Assembly (NCBI GenBank): GCA_025963425.1
Contig: JAOPUQ010000020.1
Coordinates: 1 to 6,071, forward strand
Reading direction: 5' to 3'
Source of the DNA: Modestobacter sp.
GTDB lineage: Bacteria; Actinomycetota; Actinomycetes; Mycobacteriales; Geodermatophilaceae
DNA length: 6,071 nt
Position 1 is the stretch's first letter, and the number at the start of each line of letters is the position of its first letter. Positions 1-5,830 of this stretch are shown piece by piece. The position numbers and the translations under genes were made by a program. A model generated the notes under the pieces. That model saw nothing but the letters and a program-made list of their open reading frames with translations. It was not told where the DNA came from and ran no database searches.

Positions 1-648
1 GGCGGCGATCGCCTTCTGCTGCTTGTTCTCGGTGTCGGCGGCGGTGCGCCCGTAGGCGTTGCGCCCCAGGTCGTGCACCCACTTGGACAGCTGGGTGGCC
101 AGGAAGGCGCCGAACGGGACGCCCTTGCCCTCGTCGTACTGGCTGACGGCCTTGAGCACCCACTCCGCGACCTGCTGGTCGATGTCGTCGTTGTCCGGCA
201 GGTGCAGCCGGATGGTGCTCATGTTCCGCTGCAGCCGCTTGAGGCTGACCCGGCAGTAGTGCCGGCACAGGTCGTCGAGGAAGGACGGCGGCAGGTCGCG
301 GGGCGCCCGCCGCCGGACGTCGGCCTCGGCCCGCAGGCCGACGGTGGCGTAGCCGTTGGCGGCGCACCAGGAGCGGATCAGGGCGGCCAGTGTCTCGCCG
401 TTCCCGCACGCGCCGTCGACCCGGTACAGGCCCTCACCCTCGTCGTAGGTGACGGTGACGCCGGCGGGCATCGCGGCGCGGAAGGTGGCCAGGGGCAGCT
501 CCCGGTCGGCGCGGAAGTGCACGCGGTCCCGGGGCGTGATCGGCGCGAGCGCCCAGCCCTCGGACTCGGCCAGGCCGCCGAAGACGAGGGGGTCACGGCG
601 CGGGCGATCGTCGGTCGGTGCGGTCATGGGCAGGGTGGGGTGGGACAC
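1..648 (-). CDS. Sigma-70 region-2-like protein, C-terminus cut by window edge
   Basis: An uninterrupted minus-strand frame runs from a GTG at 648 to the left edge, giving 216 visible residues. I chose the GTG because AGGAGG (658-653) lies 4 bases before it; the in-frame ATG at 627 is about 25 bases from that site, so it is the less likely start. Residues 1-117 match nothing I recognise. Residues 118-200 resemble sigma-70 region 2. The segment at 154-197 aligns without gaps to FliA residues 47-90 of this window, sharing DD, an aromatic-Asp pair (Y171-D172), G176, F179, L187, V191, D193 and R196. By inference it is a sigma factor or a sigma-like regulator that binds RNA polymerase core. Any -35-recognising region 4 would lie outside the window. 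It follows the 208-residue gene by 93 bases on the same strand, so co-transcription is possible. Codon use is normal for the locus. I am sure it is coding, and moderately sure of the sigma relationship. Confidence 0.6.
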   Translation of the reverse strand, partial: MSHPTLPMTAPTDDRPRRDPLVFGGLAESEGWALAPITPRDRVHFRADRELPLATFRAAMPAGVTVTYDEGEGLYRVDGACGNGETLAALIRSWCAANGYATVGLRAEADVRRRAPRDLPPSFLDDLCRHYCRVSLKRLQRNMSTIRLHLPDNDDIDQQVAEWVLKAVSQYDEGKGVPFGAFLATQLSKWVHDLGRNAYGRTAADTENKQQKAIAA

Positions 649-652
649 CGGT

Positions 653-658
653 CCTCCT
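653..658 (-). promoter_or_regulatory. Ribosome binding site deciding the GTG start of the sigma-like gene
   Basis: AGGAGG on the minus strand sits 4 bases before GTG 648-646. The spacing is a little short, but it fits far better than the downstream ATG at 627. This site is the main reason to begin the protein seven residues before that methionine. Confidence 0.55.
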
Positions 659-724
659 GAGGGGAAGTGCAGGTGGGCTGGGTGAGGAAGTGGATGTGCG
701 GCGCACGGGCACCCACGGAGGAGT

Positions 725-741
725 GGCCCGCAGCCCGGGCC
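725..741 (-). terminator. GC-rich hairpin directly after the 208-residue gene
   Basis: GGCCCG and CGGGCC form a perfect 6-bp stem around a 5-base loop. It starts at the base after the TGA of the 208-residue gene. There is no U-run after it, so it may be a weak terminator, an mRNA-stabilising end or a chance GC-rich palindrome. The remainder of the 93-base gap to the sigma-like gene shows only a small GTGC/GCAC repeat (696-706). Confidence 0.25.
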
Positions 742-1368
742 TCAGGCGGTGACGGGCACCGCACGGCGGGCCGACGGGGCCGGGGAGCCGGTCGGCGGGG
801 CGGCGGGCTCGGCGCGCCGGGGAGCGGGGATGAACGGCCGCGGCGCGGACACCGCCTCGAGCACCCCGACGGCGGCGGCGCGCTCCGCCTCACTGGGCTC
901 GGCGACGTAGACCGGCATGTAGTCGTAGAGGGAGGTGAACAGCCCGTCCACGAACAGGTAGGCCGCCTGCGCCGTGGCGGAGAACTTGGCCACCTCGGCA
1001 CGCGGGCCCAGGTCGATGCCGACGGTGACCCGGACGACGCGGTCGTCCTTGCTCAGCCCGGTCAGCTCGAAGGCGACCGACGGGTGCTCGGCCGCGAGCG
1101 AGCTGAGCGCGGCCAGGCACTTGCGCACGGCCGGACGACGGGGACGCAGCTGCACGTGCACCAGGACCGACTCGGGGCACTCCTGCCCGCCCGTCGGGTC
1201 GGCGTCGGGACCCGCCTGGCCGTCCAGATCGGCGGCTCGGCCGTCGAGCCGACCGCTGCCGGCGACGCCGAGATCGATGCCCCGCTCCGGGTCGAGGTCG
1301 AGGTCCGTGCCCGCACCAACGGGCTCGCCGCCGGCGTGGGCCGGACGAGTAGTTGCGCTGAGTTCCAT
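742..1368 (-). CDS. Unrecognised 208-residue protein between csrA and the sigma-like gene
   Basis: I do not recognise the family. The ATG at 1368 is preceded by AGGGGG with an 8-base spacer, a good ribosome binding site, and the frame ends at TGA 744-742. Residues 1-63 are Gly/Asp/Ala-rich and look disordered. Residues about 64-155 look folded: a beta strand (VLVHVQLRP), a helix (about 78-95), long hydrophobic strands (about 98-121), then an Ala/aromatic-rich helix and strand near 126-155 (AAYLFVDGLF, YMPVYV). Residues 156-208 are Pro/Ala/Arg-rich and probably disordered. No signal peptide or membrane segment is visible, so it is probably cytoplasmic. The central order (strand, helix, strands, helix) loosely recalls small RNA- or ligand-binding alpha/beta folds such as HPF or ACT domains, but that is topology only. 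It lies where flagellar regulators cluster, and a FliA-like promoter upstream suggests expression with the late flagellar genes. It does not look like FliW. Confidence 0.8.
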   Translation of the reverse strand: MELSATTRPAHAGGEPVGAGTDLDLDPERGIDLGVAGSGRLDGRAADLDGQAGPDADPTGGQECPESVLVHVQLRPRRPAVRKCLAALSSLAAEHPSVAFELTGLSKDDRVVRVTVGIDLGPRAEVAKFSATAQAAYLFVDGLFTSLYDYMPVYVAEPSEAERAAAVGVLEAVSAPRPFIPAPRRAEPAAPPTGSPAPSARRAVPVTA

Positions 1369-1423
1369 GAACGTTGCCCCCTGTGTCGTGCTGTGGGGGA
1401 AGACTTGCGCATGGAACGTCAGC

Positions 1424-1450
1424 GCAACGGCGAGACTCGCCGTTCTGTGA
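1424..1450 (-). promoter_or_regulatory. Candidate FliA-type promoter for the 208-residue gene
   Basis: On the minus strand TCAC (1450-1447) is followed, after 15 bases, by GCCGTTGC (1431-1424). This resembles the sigma-28 pattern seen before fliA in this window (TCAA, 16 bases, GCCGATGT), and the actinobacterial motility consensus of roughly CTCA(A/C), 15-16 bases, GCCGAA. A start near 1417 would give a leader of about 50 bases to the ATG at 1368. GCCG is common by chance in DNA this GC-rich. Confidence 0.4.
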
Positions 1451-1467
1451 CTAGTGGGGCAGGCGAG

Positions 1468-1509
1468 AAAAACAATAGTTGAGGTGAATCCAGCTCGACT
1501 TTGACAACT
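1468..1509 (-). terminator. Possible csrA terminator: weak stem followed by a U-run
   Basis: Just after the csrA stop, the minus strand has AGTTG (1509-1505) able to pair with CAACT (1481-1477). The pairing is followed within a few bases by a run of five T (1472-1468), the most AT-rich tract in this part of the window. The stem is only 5 bp with a large interior, so a classical intrinsic terminator is uncertain. A promoter-like element immediately downstream would fit a transcription-unit boundary here. Confidence 0.3.
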
Positions 1510-1513
1510 TGCC

Positions 1514-1756
1514 CTACGCGGACCGGTCCGTCCCAGGCGTGAAGGCCGAGAGCGCCGCCACGGCGTCCGCAGCGACCTCGGCGGCCAGCGCGTTGGCCTC
1601 GGCGATCTGCTTGTAGACCTCTTCGCGGTGGATGGTGACCTCCCGGGGCGCCTTGAAGCCCAGCCGGACGGTGCCACCCCGGACCTCGACGACGTAGACC
1701 TCGATGTCCTCGCCGATCCGGATGCTCTCGCCGACGCTGCGGGTGAGTGTGAGCAT
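1514..1756 (-). CDS. csrA: Carbon storage regulator CsrA, translational repressor
   Basis: This small RNA-binding protein binds GGA motifs in mRNA leaders and usually blocks ribosome access. In Bacillus, CsrA represses flagellin (hag) translation and is antagonised by FliW. The 80-residue product has the whole family signature: the MLTLTR start, VGESIRIGEDIEV, and VTIHREEVY, with Arg44 at the same position as the RNA-contacting Arg44 of E. coli CsrA. Position 7 is Ser where E. coli has Arg. Residues about 52-80 form an Ala-rich helical tail longer than in the 61-residue E. coli protein. The ATG is set by GGAGGGG 7 bases upstream. It lies 148 bases after flgL on the same strand. In many Gram-positives fliW precedes csrA, but here no ORF fills that gap. 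The GGA-containing ribosome binding site could allow autorepression. Confidence 0.95.
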   Translation of the reverse strand: MLTLTRSVGESIRIGEDIEVYVVEVRGGTVRLGFKAPREVTIHREEVYKQIAEANALAAEVAADAVAALSAFTPGTDRSA

Positions 1757-1765
1757 GAGCTGACC

Positions 1766-1772
1766 CCTCCAT
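1766..1772 (-). promoter_or_regulatory. csrA ribosome binding site, possible CsrA autoregulatory site
   Basis: GGAGGGG lies 7-8 bases before the csrA ATG within the context AUGGAGGGG. It is a strong Shine-Dalgarno and contains the GGA core that CsrA recognises. Further GGAGG motifs occur in the leader at 1788-1792, 1816-1820 and, in a hairpin arm, 1830-1834 (minus strand). Self-binding is inferred from this spacing and not shown. Confidence 0.4.
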
Positions 1773-1799
1773 GGGTGTGTGTGACGGCCTCCGTGGCAC

Positions 1800-1816
1800 G
1801 GCCTGCGGCGCAGGCC
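1800..1816 (-). repeat. Perfect inverted repeat in the csrA leader
   Basis: GGCCTGCG and CGCAGGCC flank one base, an 8-bp perfect palindrome that would fold as a 6-bp stem with a 5-base loop. It stands just downstream, in the transcription direction, of the larger 1822-1850 hairpin. There is no U-run. It could be a leader RNA structure or a protein-binding palindrome. Confidence 0.4.
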
Positions 1817-1821
1817 CTCCG

Positions 1822-1850
1822 GCAGCCGCCCTCCCAGGGAGGCCGGCTGC
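1822..1850 (-). repeat. Long near-perfect hairpin between flgL and csrA
   Basis: The two arms pair over 14 positions with a single mismatch around a one-base centre, in practice a stem of about 11-12 bp with a small loop. It is the strongest inverted repeat I found in the window. In the minus-strand RNA it follows the flgL stop by 54 bases. Without a U-run it may be an attenuator, a 3'-end processing or stabilising structure for flgL mRNA, or part of the csrA leader. The rest of the 1757-1904 gap includes a GCCGAT (1866-1861) that resembles a sigma-28 -10 but lacks a convincing -35. Confidence 0.45.
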
Positions 1851-1904
1851 TGGTCGAGTCATCGGCAGGTTGGCCGCCCGGTCGGACGGCGGCCGGCCCA
1901 CCGG

Positions 1905-2792
1905 TCAGCGCAGGAAGTCCAGCAGGGTCGGCTGGATGACCTGGGCGGTGGCCTGCAGCGCCGCCTGGTAGCCGGTCTCCTGCATCCGCAGCTCCATGAG
2001 GGTCTTGGGCAGGTCGACGTTCTCGATGTCGGCGAGCTGGCTTGCCATCGTGAGCTTCAGGCCCGCGTTGACCTCGCCGGCCGTGTCCATCCTCGCTGCC
2101 CGTGTGCCGATATCGGCCAGCGCGGTGGCCATGCCGTTCATGACCTTGTCCAGCGCACCCAGACCCTCGCTGAGGCCCGTGGAGTCCCGGCTGCCCACCG
2201 CAGCGATGATCTTGTCGATGGTCGCGAAGAGGTTCGTGGCCGGGTCCTCGCCGAACGCCTCCGGCCCGGTGATGTCGATCCGGATGGCCTCGCTGTCGGA
2301 CACCCGGCGGGTCACCTCGGCCCCGGCGCGGCCGACGAACGCCCCCTCGGCGGTGTAGGCGGTCGAGCCCGAGGTGACGCCGCCGAAGATCGGCCGGCCC
2401 TGTACGACGGTGTTCGCCAGGCCGACCAGGCTGGCCCGCAGACCCTCGACCTGGGCCTTGATCCCCTGGGCCGCGGTGTCGGAGATCGCCCCGGTGTTCG
2501 ACGCCTGGACCGTGAGGTTCCGGACGACGCGGGTCTGGTTCAGCGCGGACTGGAGCGCGGTGTCGGTGGCGTCGAGCCACCCCTTGCCGTCGGAGATGTT
2601 GCGGGCCTGCTGCGCGACGGCGCCGCTGTCCTGCCGGGTCTGCATGGCCCGGTTGGTACCGGTCGGCGAGTCCGACGGCTTGTTGATCGTCCTGCCCGAG
2701 GTGAGCTGCTCCTGCAGCTTCCCGACCGCGGCGAGGTTGCGGTTGAGCCCCTGCAGGCTGGTCTGCGTGATAGCACGCTGGGTGATCCGCAT
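1905..2792 (-). CDS. flgL: Flagellar hook-filament junction protein FlgL (HAP3)
   Basis: FlgL is the second of the two junction proteins that join the hook to the flagellin filament; it is exported through the flagellar type III apparatus. The 295-residue product has the typical flagellin-like ends. The N-terminal helix has MRITQRAIT, then about 30-44 with LTSGRTINKPSDSP. The C-terminal helix has TLMELRMQETGYQAAL followed by QPTLLDFLR, needed for polymerisation and export. The middle (about 130-200) is the variable D2-like part and includes the family-typical FGG near residues 136-138. Length is normal for the family. The ATG lies 4 bases after the flgK stop with GGAG 8 bases upstream inside flgK, so translation is probably coupled. 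No truncation or frameshift is seen. Confidence 0.95.
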   Translation of the reverse strand: MRITQRAITQTSLQGLNRNLAAVGKLQEQLTSGRTINKPSDSPTGTNRAMQTRQDSGAVAQQARNISDGKGWLDATDTALQSALNQTRVVRNLTVQASNTGAISDTAAQGIKAQVEGLRASLVGLANTVVQGRPIFGGVTSGSTAYTAEGAFVGRAGAEVTRRVSDSEAIRIDITGPEAFGEDPATNLFATIDKIIAAVGSRDSTGLSEGLGALDKVMNGMATALADIGTRAARMDTAGEVNAGLKLTMASQLADIENVDLPKTLMELRMQETGYQAALQATAQVIQPTLLDFLR

Positions 2793-2796
2793 CAGG

Positions 2797-4221
2797 TCAT
2801 CTCCCCACGAGGCCGGTCTTGTTGATCAGCACGTCGAGTGCCTCGTCGATGGCCGTGATCATGCGCGCGGCGGCCGAGTAGGCGTGCTGGAAGGACAGCA
2901 TGTTGGTCATCTCCTCGTCGAGGTTGACCCCGGAGACCGACTCCCGGGACGACTCCACCTGCGAGGTGATGACGCTCTGGATGTCCAGGTTCCGCGCGGC
3001 CACCGCCGAGTTGACGCCGAGGTTGACCACGACGGCGCGGTAGGTGCTGTCCACGCTGCCGGCACCCAGCCGGAGCTGGTAGATGGCGTCGGCCCGGTCG
3101 TTGTCCAGCGAGGCGCCGCTGGTCGCGTCGGGGGCGAGGTCCGCCGCAGCGATGCCCCGGGGGTCGGCGATCCGCAGCCGGATGTTCGCCGCGGTCACCG
3201 TCGCGGGGTCCACCGCGGCGGCGCCGCTGCCGGCGCCGTCGTCGAGCAGTGGGCGACCCGGCTGACCGTTGAGGTCGTACCCCTTCGCGTGCTCGGCGTT
3301 CAGGGTGCCCACCAACTGCTTGGCCACCCCGTCCAGCTGCGCGCGGTAGCCCGGGATGGTGGTCTTCAGCGCGGTGAGGCTGCCGGCGGCGGTGCCCCCG
3401 ACCGACAGCGTGCTGTTGCCGGTGGTCGTGACGATGCGCAGTTCGCCGGGCACGCCGGCGGCCGGCACGAGCGCCAGGTCCAGCGACGAGACACCGGCCA
3501 CCAGCGTGGTCCCACCGACGACGACGTTGACGACGCCGTCCTCACCCGGCGTGGCGGTGGCGCCCACCTTCCCGGCGAGGGTCAGCACCAGGGCGTCCCG
3601 CTTGTCCGCCAGCTCGTTGGCCGGCAGCCCGGCCTGGGTCGCGCGCTTGATCGCCCGGTTGAGGTCGGCGATGGAGGCCGCGGACGCGTTGACGTCGGAG
3701 ACCAGCGTCTGCAGGTTGTCCCGGGTCTGCTCGGCCTGCTTGTCCAGCGCGGCACTGGTGGTGTTCATGCCGATGACGAGGGTCTGGGTCCGCTGCAGCA
3801 GCTGACCGCGGGCCGCCAGGTCGTCGGGGTGGTTGACGACGTCGCTCCACCCGTTCCACATGTCGGTGAGCATGCTCTGGATGCCGGTCGTCCCCGGCTC
3901 ACGGAACGCCTGCTCGATCTGGGTCAGCGCGTCGCTCTCCGCGGTGAACTGGGCGTTCTTGCCCTGCTCGACCTGGGTGCGTCCCTCGAGGAAGGCGTCC
4001 CGGATCCGGATGACCGAGTCGGCGCTGACGCCGCCGCCGACGTTGCTGCTGACCGCAGAGATGGCGGGGATGGCGTTGCCGCCCATCGACGCCAGCTCGG
4101 CCCGCTGCCGCGTGTAGCCCGGAGTGTTGACGTTGGCGATGTTCTGGCCGGTGATGTCCAGACCGCGCTGCTGTGCCCACAGCGCCGTCGTCGCGGTGTT
4201 CAGTCCCGAGAACGTGCTCAC
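2797..4221 (-). CDS. flgK: Flagellar hook-associated protein FlgK (HAP1)
   Basis: FlgK forms the first junction ring on the hook, outside the cell, and is exported with the FlgN chaperone. The 474-residue product starts at GTG 4221-4219, overlapping the flgN TGA by four bases (GTGA). This gives VSTFSGLNTATTALWAQQRG, which matches known FlgK N-termini. The rod/hook family motif DITGQNIANVNTPGYTRQR is at about residues 22-40. A coiled-coil-forming stretch (about 135-200) follows, then a variable Gly/Ala/Val-rich central region. The C-terminal D0 helix has GVNLDEEMTNMLSFQHAYSA and ends near the stop with INKTG, both standard for FlgK. A longer in-frame extension upstream of the GTG is only the flgN gene read in another frame. 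The gene sits between flgN and flgL as in most flagellated bacteria. Confidence 0.95.
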   Translation of the reverse strand: MSTFSGLNTATTALWAQQRGLDITGQNIANVNTPGYTRQRAELASMGGNAIPAISAVSSNVGGGVSADSVIRIRDAFLEGRTQVEQGKNAQFTAESDALTQIEQAFREPGTTGIQSMLTDMWNGWSDVVNHPDDLAARGQLLQRTQTLVIGMNTTSAALDKQAEQTRDNLQTLVSDVNASAASIADLNRAIKRATQAGLPANELADKRDALVLTLAGKVGATATPGEDGVVNVVVGGTTLVAGVSSLDLALVPAAGVPGELRIVTTTGNSTLSVGGTAAGSLTALKTTIPGYRAQLDGVAKQLVGTLNAEHAKGYDLNGQPGRPLLDDGAGSGAAAVDPATVTAANIRLRIADPRGIAAADLAPDATSGASLDNDRADAIYQLRLGAGSVDSTYRAVVVNLGVNSAVAARNLDIQSVITSQVESSRESVSGVNLDEEMTNMLSFQHAYSAAARMITAIDEALDVLINKTGLVGR

Positions 4222-4703
4222 AGCGCACCGTCCAGCGTCACCGAGCGGTAGGCGTTTCCGGTCTGCCGCCCGTTGTGGGTGTACGTGCCGGCCGAGGGCG
4301 ACCGCGAGGTCAGGAGCGCGTCGCTGATGGAGGCGAGCCCGCCCTCGATGAGCTCCTTGTTGGCATCGGAGAGGCTGCGCAGCTCGGTGACGAGCAGCAG
4401 CAGGCCCTCGTGGTGCTTGGTGTAGAGGTCGCTCCACGGCGTGGGTGCCACCTCGGCGAGCTGGCGCAGCGACGGGTTGGCCGACAGCCCGAGGCGGCTG
4501 GCGATCTGCTCGGTCGCAGCTGCCCGCTCCACCTCCAGCATCCGCAGCTGGTCGAGGACGACCTCGATCTCGTGCGCGATGCGCGCCAGCCACCGCGTCT
4601 TGCCGGTCACGATCAGGTACTGCTTCTCCTCGGCCTTGAACAGGAGCAGGTCGAGCAGTTCGTGCTCCCGCCAGAGCAACGTCGACAGGTGCTGGTGGTC
4701 CAT
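4218..4703 (-). CDS. flgN: FlgN-type export chaperone for FlgK and FlgL
   Basis: FlgN is a cytoplasmic helical chaperone that binds the C-termini of FlgK and FlgL and delivers them to the flagellar export gate. The 161-residue product is almost wholly helical for residues 1-130. It has the typical N-terminal pattern of leucine-rich helix with acidic residues (WREHELLDLLLFKAEEKQYL), a central helix at about 38-70, and a third helix near 93-130. The last 30 residues are Ser/Thr/Gly-rich and flexible. The ATG is placed by a GGGAGGGG site 8 bases upstream. Identification rests on helical pattern, length and strict position before flgK and flgL, since FlgN sequences diverge strongly. It is divergent from fliA across a 193-base region. 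No flgM is seen upstream, unlike in Bacillus. Confidence 0.9.
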   Translation of the reverse strand: MDHQHLSTLLWREHELLDLLLFKAEEKQYLIVTGKTRWLARIAHEIEVVLDQLRMLEVERAAATEQIASRLGLSANPSLRQLAEVAPTPWSDLYTKHHEGLLLLVTELRSLSDANKELIEGGLASISDALLTSRSPSAGTYTHNGRQTGNAYRSVTLDGAL

Positions 4704-4773
4704 GGCGGCCGCCCCTCCCTCGTCGTGTGGTGACTGCAGGCACCCGTCGGTCGACGAGTGCTCGTTGCCAGTC

Positions 4774-4802
4774 CCATCGGCACGAGCCGGAGGCGGATCA
4801 AG
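4774..4802 (-). promoter_or_regulatory. Weak candidate promoter for flgN-flgK-flgL
   Basis: On the minus strand GCCGATGG (4781-4774) is a near match to a sigma-28 -10 box and almost identical to the one before fliA. Sixteen bases upstream, however, is TTGA (4801-4798), not TCAA, so the -35 is poor for FliA. If used, the leader to the flgN ATG would be about 65 bases. Another promoter type, or a start farther upstream, is equally possible. Confidence 0.25.
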
Positions 4803-4830
4803 CCGAGTTCGGCCGAGGCCGCCCAAATCC

Positions 4831-4859
4831 CTCAAGCCGGGGACGAATGTCGCCGATGT
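4831..4859 (+). promoter_or_regulatory. Probable FliA-dependent promoter of fliA (autoregulation)
   Basis: CTCAA (4831-4835), 16 bases, then GCCGATGT (4852-4859). This is the best sigma-28-type match in the window: E. coli uses TAAA, about 15 bases, GCCGATAA, and actinobacterial motility promoters are close to CTCA(A/C), 15-16 bases, GCCGAA. Transcription from about 4866 would leave a 30-base leader before GTG 4897, and would exclude the alternative GTG at 4858, which is inside the -10. A second TCAA, 16 bases, GCCG arrangement lies just upstream (4798-4825), and both copies begin TCAAGCCG. Confidence 0.6.
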
Positions 4860-4896
4860 GGTCCGATGCGCACTCGGGTCCGCCGAGAAGAACGGC

Positions 4897-5817
4897 GTGA
4901 CCACAGTCAGCCCACCGGCGAGCGAGCGCCTCCAGCCCGACGTGGACGCGCTGGTGACCACCCACCTGCCCCTGGCCCAGTTCGCAGTCAACGCGGTGGC
5001 CTCTCGGATCTCCCTGCCGAGTCACGTCAGCCGCGACGACCTGCTCTCCTGTGCACACGTGGCGCTGGTCGAGGTGGCCCGTCGCTTCGACCCCGACGCC
5101 GGCGCCACCTTCGCGACCTACGCCATCCCCCGCCTTCAGGGCGCCGTCCTCGACGAGCTGCGGTCCGGGGACTGGGCCAGTCGCTCGGTCCGGGCCGCCG
5201 CCCGGCGCACCGACGCGGCCACCGACGCCCTCACCATCTCCCTGGGACGCCCGCCGACCCGGCCCGAGCTCGCCGCCAGCCTGGGGGTGCGCCGGTCGGA
5301 GCTGGACTCGCTGCAGATCGACCTGCACCGGGCGGTGATGGTGAGCATCGACGCCGACCCCGGCAACGACGGCGGCTCGCTGGACCTGCCCGACACCGGT
5401 GACTCCCCCGAGCGCGCCCTGCTCCGCGGCGAGCGCGCCCGCGCCCTCCACGAGGCGATCCGGGCCCTGCCCGACCGGCTCGACGAGGTGGTGGAGCGCA
5501 ACTTCTTCGGCGACGAGTCCCTGACCGACATCGCCGACGACCTGGGCGTCACCCTGTCCCGGGTCTCCCAGATGCGGGCCCGGGCCCTCACCCTGCTGCA
5601 CGCGGCGATGAGCGAGATCTGGGAGGGTCGCCCGGTCGCCGCCGACGGCGGGGTGCGTGCCCGCAACCAGCAGCGCGCCTACGTCGACCGGGTCGCCGCG
5701 GGCCAGGTCGCCGGCCGCGGCCCGGCGGCGACCCCACCGTCGTTCGCCCCGCAGCAGCGGTCCCGGTACCGGCACGGATGGCCGGTCACCAGTCGCGGCG
5801 CGGCCCGACCCGCCTGA
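4897..5817 (+). CDS. fliA: Flagellar sigma factor FliA (sigma-28/SigD type)
   Basis: This is the sigma subunit that directs RNA polymerase to late flagellar genes such as flagellin. From GTG 4897 it has 306 residues. Region 2 covers about 20-92, with the core-binding and -10-recognising segment ending in ATFATYAIPRLQGAVLDELR, as in SigD/FliA and related WhiG. Region 3 is near 115-140 (GRPPTRPELAASLGVRRSEL). Region 4 is about 185-240, with the helix-turn-helix SLTDIADDLGVTLSRVSQM. Residues about 243-306 are a Pro/Arg/Ala-rich tail absent from E. coli FliA (239 residues). The start is chosen because a strong FliA-like promoter overlaps the next upstream GTG (4858); the ribosome site there (GAGAAG) is weak. 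It is divergent from flgN and lies directly before flagellin. WhiG-type sporulation sigma is the main alternative, but the context makes FliA much more likely. Confidence 0.92.
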   Translation: MTTVSPPASERLQPDVDALVTTHLPLAQFAVNAVASRISLPSHVSRDDLLSCAHVALVEVARRFDPDAGATFATYAIPRLQGAVLDELRSGDWASRSVRAAARRTDAATDALTISLGRPPTRPELAASLGVRRSELDSLQIDLHRAVMVSIDADPGNDGGSLDLPDTGDSPERALLRGERARALHEAIRALPDRLDEVVERNFFGDESLTDIADDLGVTLSRVSQMRARALTLLHAAMSEIWEGRPVAADGGVRARNQQRAYVDRVAAGQVAGRGPAATPPSFAPQQRSRYRHGWPVTSRGAARPA

Positions 5818-5830
5818 GCGAGGCCCCGGA

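Noticed and set aside
73..660. 195-codon plus-strand ORF, Gly/Val/Ala-rich
   Set aside because: It is antisense to the minus-strand sigma-like frame, which has better residue composition, a good ribosome site and a recognisable motif.
742..1368. The csrA-adjacent gene as FliW
   Set aside because: It is longer than FliW (about 130-150 residues), has disordered tails and shows none of the FliW-typical Phe/Gly/Pro N-terminal pattern I would expect.
667..1482. 271-codon plus-strand ORF
   Set aside because: Antisense to the 208-residue gene; Arg/Gly-rich low-complexity product typical of GC-rich shadow frames.
1501..1506. TTGACA on the plus strand as a -35 box
   Set aside because: No -10-like sequence at 16-19 bases downstream and no plus-strand gene to serve.
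742..2580. 612-codon minus-strand ORF suggesting a fused, larger protein
   Set aside because: Only its last 208 codons are real. The upstream part reads out of frame through flgL and csrA, and the ATG at 1368 has its own ribosome site.
2374..4251. 625-codon plus-strand ORF
   Set aside because: Mirror of flgK and part of flgL. Its His/Arg/Gly/Val-rich translation has no domain, while the minus strand encodes clear FlgK and FlgL.
4858..4860. Upstream GTG start for fliA
   Set aside because: It overlaps the -10 of the probable fliA promoter, and family similarity begins well after GTG 4897.
4798..5775. 325-codon minus-strand ORF
   Set aside because: Antisense to fliA, Gly/Val/Ala-rich with no motif.
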